A DNA stretch of 40,671 nucleotides from an uncultured Verrucomicrobia subdivision 3 bacterium (GTDB lineage: Bacteria; Verrucomicrobiota; Verrucomicrobiia; Limisphaerales; UBA11358): assembly GCA_903850425.1 (NCBI GenBank), contig CAINLR010000101.1, forward strand, positions 1-40,671, in the 5' to 3' direction. Of this stretch, positions 34,976 through 40,671 are shown piece after piece (the stretch's first letter is position 1; each line of letters opens with the position of its first letter). Made by a program: the position numbers and the translations under genes. The notes below the pieces were generated by a model, which was not told where the DNA came from, did not search any database, and saw only the letters and a list, made by a program, of their open reading frames with translations.

Positions 34976-36286
34976 TTACTGCGGAGCCAGACGGTAGAAA
35001 GCAGCGCGATTGGCCGGATCAATCGGCACGACGACTGGGGGAGTGTCGCCAGCGGGCACGTCAGTCCATGCGGTCGGACTTAGGCTGGACGTGGTTTGCA
35101 ACTTGAAGCCAGTCGCAGTCCAGTCCAGCGTCAGATTGCCGCCACCGACGGTATAAGTGATGAGGGGACTGATTACAGTGGCAGGCTCAGGAGTAATTCG
35201 GATGTTGTCAATATAGACTACTCCGGAGGTGATGCCGGAGCCGTTTTGCAGGCCCAGTTCCAGATTCGCCCAGGCTCCCGAAGCTACGAAAGTGCCGCCA
35301 CCACCGGGTCCAGTGGCCGTAATCGGCAGGACAATGCTTTTGGTGGTTGCTCCACCACCCACCGGCAGAGGCGTTGTTGCCAGATTGTTGTCTTTCCACC
35401 CGCCCAACTCACTGTTGCCCACCACGATGAGTTGCAGCCACGCATTCCCCCCGGCCGTATAGACTTGATCACTGGTGCGAAAGGTAGCGTCGAAGGACAA
35501 GGTGCCGCCATTGGCCAGGGAATTGTTAAGTTTCGTCCAGATGGCGGGAGAGTTGCCAAGACCATACCCCACCATACTGCCGTGCCAGCCAGCGGTGTTG
35601 GTTAGAGCCATGCTGCCGCCGTTGACCGAGGACCAGCCAAAAGTTCCGCCGTTGCCGCTGCCGCCGAAACCTTGTAGGTCGGTGTCGAAACTGAAATCGG
35701 GCGTGGGGGAGTCGAAACCCAGAATCTTGACATTGTCAATATAGACTGTGCCGGAGGTTACGCCGGAACCGAATTGCAGACCGAACTGAAGTAATGCCCA
35801 AGCTCCGGAAACCACAAAATTGCCGTCCCCGCCAGTTCCCGTGGTCTTGATGGGCAGGAGGGCATGAATGGTATTCTGTGCCCCACTTATTGGGAAAGTG
35901 GTGTAGCCGATATTGTTATCCTTCCAGCCTCCCGTATCACTATTGCCGACGCAAATGACTTGGACAAACGGATTCCCGGTGTAGACCTGTTCATTGGTGC
36001 GGATGAAGATGTCGAAGGAAAGGAAGCCGCCGTTCGCTTGAGCTTTTTGCAGTTCCGCCCAGATGGCGGGATAATTGCCGAGATTCAAAGTCACCATGCC
36101 GTCGTGATAACCACTCGAATTGGTGAGCGCCAGGCTGCCGCCGTTGACGGACGACCAGCCAAATGTTCCACCGTTGCCGCCGCCGCCGAAACCTTGGAGG
36201 TCGCTGTTGAAATTCAAAGTCACACTGGCGTGGCTGGACAGGGCGAACAACGCCCCGGCGAAGATCGAAGGGATTAGTTTTTTCAT
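34976..36286 (-). CDS. Secreted protein with two tandem carbohydrate-binding-like domains
   Basis: 436 aa with signal peptide MKKLIPSIFAGALFALSSHA. Residues about 21-186 and 196-364 are two copies of the same jelly-roll-like domain. Each runs from DLQGFGG-GNGGTFGWSSVNGGS through QVYT, VVGNS, GGWKDNN and FVASGAWA to TSGVVYIDN(I/V). Family 4/11-type carbohydrate-binding modules look like this (YIDNI at the end), and the pattern of aromatic residues suits sugar binding. A C-terminal tail from about 378 ends AAFYRLAPQ. No catalytic domain is present, so it may act as a surface glycan capturer for group 3. It is the first gene behind the palindromic leader B. The CBM family cannot be named from sequence alone. 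Confidence 0.72.
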   Translation of the reverse strand: MKKLIPSIFAGALFALSSHASVTLNFNSDLQGFGGGGNGGTFGWSSVNGGSLALTNSSGYHDGMVTLNLGNYPAIWAELQKAQANGGFLSFDIFIRTNEQVYTGNPFVQVICVGNSDTGGWKDNNIGYTTFPISGAQNTIHALLPIKTTGTGGDGNFVVSGAWALLQFGLQFGSGVTSGTVYIDNVKILGFDSPTPDFSFDTDLQGFGGSGNGGTFGWSSVNGGSMALTNTAGWHGSMVGYGLGNSPAIWTKLNNSLANGGTLSFDATFRTSDQVYTAGGNAWLQLIVVGNSELGGWKDNNLATTPLPVGGGATTKSIVLPITATGPGGGGTFVASGAWANLELGLQNGSGITSGVVYIDNIRITPEPATVISPLITYTVGGGNLTLDWTATGFKLQTTSSLSPTAWTDVPAGDTPPVVVPIDPANRAAFYRLAPQ

Positions 36287-36314
36287 GTTTTTATTTGTTT
36301 TTGTGTTCAGTCAA

Positions 36315-36430
36315 CCGCAGCCCATTTCGAGATGGCATGTTTCGCGCGCGCATCGCGTTTTGCATGGGCTTGGCTGTTTGATAACACTAGCGGCATCGCG
36401 CCTTTTCAACCACCTAGCCATTTGGCTAGG
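36315..36430 (-). promoter_or_regulatory. Putative promoter/operator region B with palindrome
   Basis: Upstream of the tandem-domain gene is the 18-bp palindrome CCTAGCC-ATTT-GGCTAGG (36413-36430), 127 bp before the ATG. GGGCTGCGG (minus strand, 36315-36323) lies 98 bp closer. Region A ahead of the pseudopilin has the same elements, 99 bp apart, with the same ACCA flank and a four-G run beyond the dyad. The rest of 36287-36537 shows no gene. Confidence 0.55.
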
Positions 36431-36537
36431 GGCGGGGAGAAGGGTCATTTCTTGAGAAAACAAAACGGCAACTTTCCTTCAGTATTCCAAATTGAAACTG
36501 CCTTGCCGCACGGGCAGCAGGTTGGGGCTAAATGTTT

Positions 36538-38800
36538 TCAAGGAGTGCTCCAACGCAGGCGAAAATATGCTGCCGAATTTGTAGGTGTGATCACGAACGG
36601 ACTGCTCGGTGATGGCACCATATTGGTCCACGGGCCGATGCACAGAGCCGCTTGTTGCAAGGTGAACCCCGGCGCACTCCAGCTCAATTGAGGTCCGTTG
36701 ATCGTCGCGATGAGCGAAAGCAAGGGCGACCCGGGAGCGACGAGCGTGACGTTCACGCTGTTAGTTGCGCGATTGCCCGAAGTGTCTTGCCCCACCACCT
36801 TGAACGAATGTGCGCCCAACGAAAAGTTGGTCACGGTGAAATTATACGGGATGTTGCTCACGGCTGGCTGTATGTTAGTTCCATCCAGATACAATTGGGC
36901 AAAGGCTACGGCCACATTGTCGGTCACCGTCGCCGAAATCTGAAGCGGGAGATTGGCAAGCAGGTTGGCACCGTTGGTTGGCGTCACATTCAAAACCACC
37001 GGCGGGTTGGTATCGGGGAACAATTGATAGTAACGCACGTAATCTACTTTCAACTTCGTAGTGCTCGTCGCAAGCGAGCCGAATCCGCCAACGGGAATGG
37101 TGCCCACCCAATTGTTGTTCCACACTTCCGAACTCAAAAGTATAAATTGATTGGTCTGCGAAACCGGACTGGCGGGCGGCACCGGATCCTGTGCCGGGGA
37201 GTTGGTCGTCGTCCACACAACCAAACCATCCATAATGAATTTGTAAGAATCCGGCGTCCACAGCAACGCGCAGGTGTGAAAGCCCGTGGCGAAGCCGGAA
37301 TTGTAATTGCCGCTGGTTACAGACTTGGTCTGCGCGCCGTAACCATCCCAATGCAGGGTGGAAACGCCTAGGTTTGAAACATCCGCATCACTGACGTTAT
37401 GCGCCAAGTGCTCGATGATGTCCACCTCCACGCCATTGGTTTTTGGATTGCCAACCGTAGGCACACCGTAGTTATACATCCAAAATCCCGACCACACGCC
37501 AGGCGAATCGTTGAAATCAATGCTGGCCTCCATGTAACCGTATTTCGCGGTGAACTTGTTATAGGTGTTAAGTTCGCAAGTGAAGTTCGTGCCGTTTTCG
37601 GTGTAAGTCGTAATGATAAGCAGTCCATTCGTAACCGACACCCCATTGGGCGTATTGTAGCCATCACGCCATTTGCCCGGATTTTCATAACCCCATTTGG
37701 TCGTATCGAGCGTCGTGCCGTTAAATTCGTCCGCCCAGACCAGTTGATAGCCAGGAGGCGGATAGCCAACGGCAGGGTTGATGGTCGAGAAGTTGATGGT
37801 GGCGGCAGTGCCGGCGCTGCCACCGCCGCCATCCGACAAATAAGGGGTTCCCGTCAATGTGTGGGCACCGACATTGAAGACGCGTCCTGCGTAGCTGCCC
37901 CCTGAATCACCCGAAAGCGACCAAGGATAGGTGTTGTCAATCTGGGTTTGGGTCGTCGCACCCGTAAGATTAAAGGCCACACTGCCGAAGTCATTACTCG
38001 GCGACGTATTCGCGCGGATACTGAGATTCATGCCGGTAAGTGAAAGGTTTATCGTGGTGTTGTTGGTGATGGGATCGTAACCGGGCACCGGGCCACCGGT
38101 TCCAGGATACATCAGAGTGAACGAATTCACAACGGGCAGGCCAGCGGCCGGAGACACGGTGCTGGCAGCCGTCGCAATTGTTTGAGCGGTCGCGCCGCCG
38201 CCAGAAACGGTGATGTTTCCGGTATAAGTTCCCACCGCCGTCGTTGCCGCCAGCCGCACGTAAACATTCGTGCTGGCCAGCGTCCCGCTGCTGTAAGGCA
38301 CTGACAGACTGGTGCTGTAACCCGAATTATTGGTGCGAGAAACTTCAAAGCCAGACGGCGGCGTGACGGTCAAATTGCCGGGGGCACCCCTGAGACCGTA
38401 GGCCAAAATCTGAAAACTGGTCGGCGAAGCTGACGCTGTCCCGTAAGTGGTGTCCACCGCGCCGAGCGTGCCCGTGAGCGTGATAGTTGACGAAGAGGTA
38501 GATAAGATTTGGAGGTTGTCAATGCCAACATTACCTGCGCCCGCAACAAATCCGATGCATCCTTGGCCCGCAGTGAGTTGACTAAAGGTTTTTGGTGCCC
38601 AGCAGTGTTCCACTCTGATAGTAAGAAACCTTGCTGCCGTTGCTGCCGAAAGGCGGACCCGTGCCCGCCGTGTTCGAAAGGACGACCTTATAATCCACAA
38701 GGACATTCTCACCAAAGTTGGTGCCGGACGCGCCCGCCGTTGCGACACCATGATCATAAATGGTCGTGGTGCCATTTCTGCGGAGATGGAAGGCCAGAGC
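36538..38800 (-). pseudogene. GH16 gene disrupted by IS21 and a one-base frameshift
   Basis: Downstream of the break the frame encodes, in order: the shared module (38144-38800), a beta domain (PGTGGPVPGYDP ... LSIRANTSPSNDFG), a GH16 catalytic domain with E-V-D-I-I-E near 37408-37433, an Ig-like domain (LDGTNIQPAVSN, GAHSFKVVGQD) and a tail ending AAYFRLRWSTP. The 5' end is lost: similarity to copies 1 and 2 stops exactly at 38800, where IS21 begins. In addition, a run of five T on the plus strand near 38589-38593 has one base more than the other copies, so the upstream part (38582-38800) is in another frame and reaches a stop within a few codons. The GH16 domain itself looks intact, so the loss appears recent. 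Internal translation restart is conceivable but not supported. Confidence 0.85.
38144..38800 (-). repeat. Shared LamG/Ig module, copy 3 (truncated)
   Basis: Truncated third copy of the module, cut by the IS21 end at 38800/38801 and carrying the extra base near 38589-38593. Alignment with copy 2 around GGAAGG (38788-38793) shows collinearity up to the last base before the insertion. Confidence 0.85.
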
Positions 38801-38815
38801 TGTCACCGAGCGGAA

Positions 38816-38852
38816 CAAAACCGGCCAAGGGTGAGCGATTCAAAACCGGCCA
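38816..38852. repeat. IS21 terminal direct repeats
   Basis: CAAAACCGGCCA occurs at 38816-38827 and again at 38841-38852, 25 bp apart. Multiple short repeats near each end are characteristic of IS21 elements and are taken to be transposase binding sites. Confidence 0.75.
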
Positions 38853-38943
38853 CTCTGAGGTAAGGGATTCATATCATTTCTGTTTTTCGGATCAAGGGAT
38901 TTTCGCTGCGGGTTAGAACGAGCAGAACCGGACAGCGAGCCTT

Positions 38944-39735
38944 TTAGCTCGCCGGTTCTGCGGTCGCAGGTTCGTTGGGCTTTCTATTTTTCTTGTTTTC
39001 CTGGGTGATCACGGGCGCTTCTTTGACGCGATAGCTTTTGCCGTTGATGGCGATGACCTGGGCGTGATGCAGGAAGCGATCAATGATGGCTCCGGCGGTG
39101 GGCACATCGCACAGCAGCTTGCCCCATTCTTCGAGCGGCCGGTTGCTGGTCATGATAGTCGAACGATTTTCGTAACGGCGCATGATGACTTCCAGCAGGT
39201 ATTCGCCGGAATGTTTGGGCAGTTGTTTTAGTCCCATGTCATCAATAATCACCAGGTCAGGCTTTAAGTAACGGCGGAGCGTCTTGTCCTGTTGATTGAA
39301 CGCTTCATCTTTCATGAAGTCGCGCACCAGATCGAAGATGGAACGGTAGAGCACCAGGAAGTTCTGGCGGATGGCTTCGTAGCCGATGGCTTGGGCGAGA
39401 TGCGTTTTGCCGACGCCGGGCGGCCCGAGGAACAACACGTCCTTGGCTTCGCGGATAAACCGACCGCTCGCGAGATCATAAATCTCCTTTTTGTGGACGG
39501 AGGGATTGAAGCTCCAGTCGAAGTCGTCCAGGGTTTTCAAGTGGCGGAAATCGGCCAGCTTGGTGTGGCGTTCCATCAGCCGTTGCTGCCGGAGGTTGAG
39601 TTCATCCTGACAGATGAGCTCAAGAAACTCGGCGTGACTGAGCCGATTGGCGGCGGCTTCTTGCAGGCGCACGTCGAGCGTCTGGCTCAGGCCGGAGAGG
39701 CGGAGTTGTTTCAGGGTCGTTTGGAGGGCATTCAT
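38944..39735 (-). CDS. istB: IS21-family helper ATPase IstB
   Basis: 263-aa AAA+ ATPase that assists the IS21 transposase, remodelling target DNA. An N-terminal helical segment (MNALQTTLKQLRLSGLSQTL) precedes Walker A GPPGVGKTHLA (about 104-114). It continues with RSIFDLVRDF, Walker B LVIIDDMGL (about 160-168), sensor motif MTSNRPLEEWG and the late motif AGAIIDRFLHHAQVI. Length is normal for the family, and all ATPase motifs look intact. Its ATG overlaps the IstA stop as ATGA, the usual coupling. The tail after VKEAP is Lys/Asn/Pro-rich and variable. Confidence 0.95.
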   Translation of the reverse strand: MNALQTTLKQLRLSGLSQTLDVRLQEAAANRLSHAEFLELICQDELNLRQQRLMERHTKLADFRHLKTLDDFDWSFNPSVHKKEIYDLASGRFIREAKDVLFLGPPGVGKTHLAQAIGYEAIRQNFLVLYRSIFDLVRDFMKDEAFNQQDKTLRRYLKPDLVIIDDMGLKQLPKHSGEYLLEVIMRRYENRSTIMTSNRPLEEWGKLLCDVPTAGAIIDRFLHHAQVIAINGKSYRVKEAPVITQENKKNRKPNEPATAEPAS

Positions 39736-40580
39736 GTTTGGTTAATGGTCGAGGTGGCGGTGGTAAAGCAATCGGGCACATAGTCCCGGTAAGTATCGAG
39801 GTTGCGGATCAGCGGATGCGTTTCCAGAAAGTCCAGTTGCGGCGACGGCGCGGCTTGTGCCAACAGCGTCTGCAAGTCCCGCAGCCGCCAGGTGCCATGA
39901 TGCAAGGCGGTTTGTGCCGCCTGTTCCAGGGCTTTGACCGGATGCTTTTGCGCCAGCGCCAGCAGCCCATGCAAGACACGGGTGCCAATGGGACCGCGCT
40001 GCTGGGCCATCGCTTCGGCCCAACTGCCCGTATGGACGCCAATCAATCGCGCCCGATCCAGCAGGTGCTCCAGTCCCTCTTGAACGATCCGGCGGTAAGG
40101 CGAATGCAGATGGGTCGGGTCGGTGGTGAACTGGCCCGGTTCGGCCAGCGCGTGCACCGCGATGACTTCCCGGCGCTGGTTGATCACCCGCAGCAACCGG
40201 GACTCCCAGCGCACCCAGACTTGCCGGCCCACATACTCCGGCGGCACGGAGTAGTAAGCCCGTTTCAGTTCCACATAACCATCCCGATGCACCGTGCGCG
40301 GCGCTTCTTCAAACACCGGGAACAAACCCGCCGGCAACGGCAACAACTGGGCGCGTTCGACATCGTTGAATACTTTGCCGACCTGTTGCCGCGTGGTGCC
40401 ATGAATGCGCGTGTCGGCCACGCCGCTTTCCCACACCGAAAGAAACTGGTTTTGCGCCGCCAGACTTGCAAAGCTCCGGCCCTTGAGCGCGTTCTCCTGA
40501 CCATAATTGATGCCCGACTCAATCTTGCCTTTGGAGTCGGGTGCGGACTGCACCCGATGCGGACGGCGTAAAACAGTCAT
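39732..40580 (-). CDS. istA: IstA transposase, C-terminal part only
   Basis: 282 aa from the ATG at 40580. RPHRVQSAPDSKGKIESGINY matches the region around the last catalytic acid of the DDE core. The rest (TRQQVGKVFNDVERAQLLPLP, YYSVPPEYVGRQVWVRWE) is the Mu-type C-terminal domain. Intact IstA proteins are usually 350-500 aa, with an HTH and two catalytic Asp residues before this point. Here the in-frame codon just before the ATG is TGA, and the 90 bp further upstream do not resemble IstA in any frame. The copy therefore appears to lack its N-terminal half and to be unable to transpose by itself. A separate upstream gene supplying the missing part cannot be excluded, since the window ends at 40671. 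Confidence 0.8.
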   Translation of the reverse strand: MTVLRRPHRVQSAPDSKGKIESGINYGQENALKGRSFASLAAQNQFLSVWESGVADTRIHGTTRQQVGKVFNDVERAQLLPLPAGLFPVFEEAPRTVHRDGYVELKRAYYSVPPEYVGRQVWVRWESRLLRVINQRREVIAVHALAEPGQFTTDPTHLHSPYRRIVQEGLEHLLDRARLIGVHTGSWAEAMAQQRGPIGTRVLHGLLALAQKHPVKALEQAAQTALHHGTWRLRDLQTLLAQAAPSPQLDFLETHPLIRNLDTYRDYVPDCFTTATSTINQT

Positions 40581-40671
40581 TCACTGTGACTCACCCATTT
40601 CATCCATGGCGGGGTCGCCAATTTGAGCTGGTCGATTGCCAGCGGCGGTGGGGACAGTGGCGAGTGTATTA

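Larger units (their letters stand above)
38801..40671 (-). mobile_element. IS21-family insertion sequence, one end and istB plus part of istA
   Basis: The element begins with TGTCAC at 38801, directly where the interrupted GH16 module ends. It contains istB and the 3' half of istA on the minus strand. The opposite end is not in the window, so target duplication cannot be checked. Both transposition genes point towards the interrupted gene and the operons beyond it. Confidence 0.85.

Noticed and set aside
38582-38600. Programmed ribosomal frameshift in the GH16 gene
   Set aside because: The transcript has only five A and no complete A-AAA-AAC heptamer. The other two module copies lack the extra base, and the gene is also cut by IS21, so an ordinary mutation is simpler.
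39738-40571. 277-codon plus-strand frame opposite istA
   Set aside because: Antisense of a transposase with clear IstA motifs; no independent support.

Overview
The window looks like a Verrucomicrobiota chromosome segment, probably from the Pedosphaera/Limisphaera side. That placement is inferred from protein style: H-X9-DG type pseudopilins, a PEP-CTERM protein, very large secreted glycoside hydrolases with YDG/MBG-type filler domains, a C-terminal tail ending in F-Y/F-R, and almost no Shine-Dalgarno sites. No rRNA, tRNA or housekeeping gene is present to confirm it. Transposase fragments lie at both extremities, which would fit a contig broken at repeated elements.

Between the transposase fragments, every credible gene is on the minus strand, and nearly all encode exported carbohydrate-active proteins. 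Read in transcription order there are three groups. Group 3 (36286 to 29821): a tandem carbohydrate-binding-like protein, a 1477-aa YDG/MBG surface protein and a PEP-CTERM protein. Group 2 (29535 to 16290): a 43-codon pseudopilin remnant, GH3, a 1517-aa five-module enzyme, GH140, GH39, a GH42-like enzyme and an unassigned clan GH-A hydrolase, with overlaps or gaps of 4-34 nt. Group 1 (16051 to 594): a pseudopilin, GH106, GH2, a 1564-aa GH16 protein, GH120 and GH43. A further GH16 gene (38800 to 36538) lies upstream of group 3. It is broken by an IS21-family insertion and a one-base frameshift.

The activities predicted from families are alpha-L-rhamnosidase, apiosidase, beta-xylosidases, beta-galactosidases, arabinosidase/xylosidase, beta-glucosidase and endo-acting GH16 enzymes. 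Together they suggest extracytoplasmic breakdown of a branched plant or algal polysaccharide containing rhamnose, xylose, galactose and apiose. There is no SusC/D pair, transporter, sulfatase, kinase or regulator in the window, so uptake and control must be encoded elsewhere.

The strongest unexplained signals are: (1) the 1517-aa fusion DUF1080 - GH16 - TIM barrel - Kelch - GH16; (2) two paralogous leader regions carrying the palindrome CCTAGCC-N4-GGCTAGG at the same spacing, one ahead of group 1 and one ahead of group 3; (3) pseudopilin sequences at the head of two hydrolase operons, one now only a remnant; (4) a ~1.25-kb module shared by three large secreted proteins; (5) a short common C-terminal tail on four of them.
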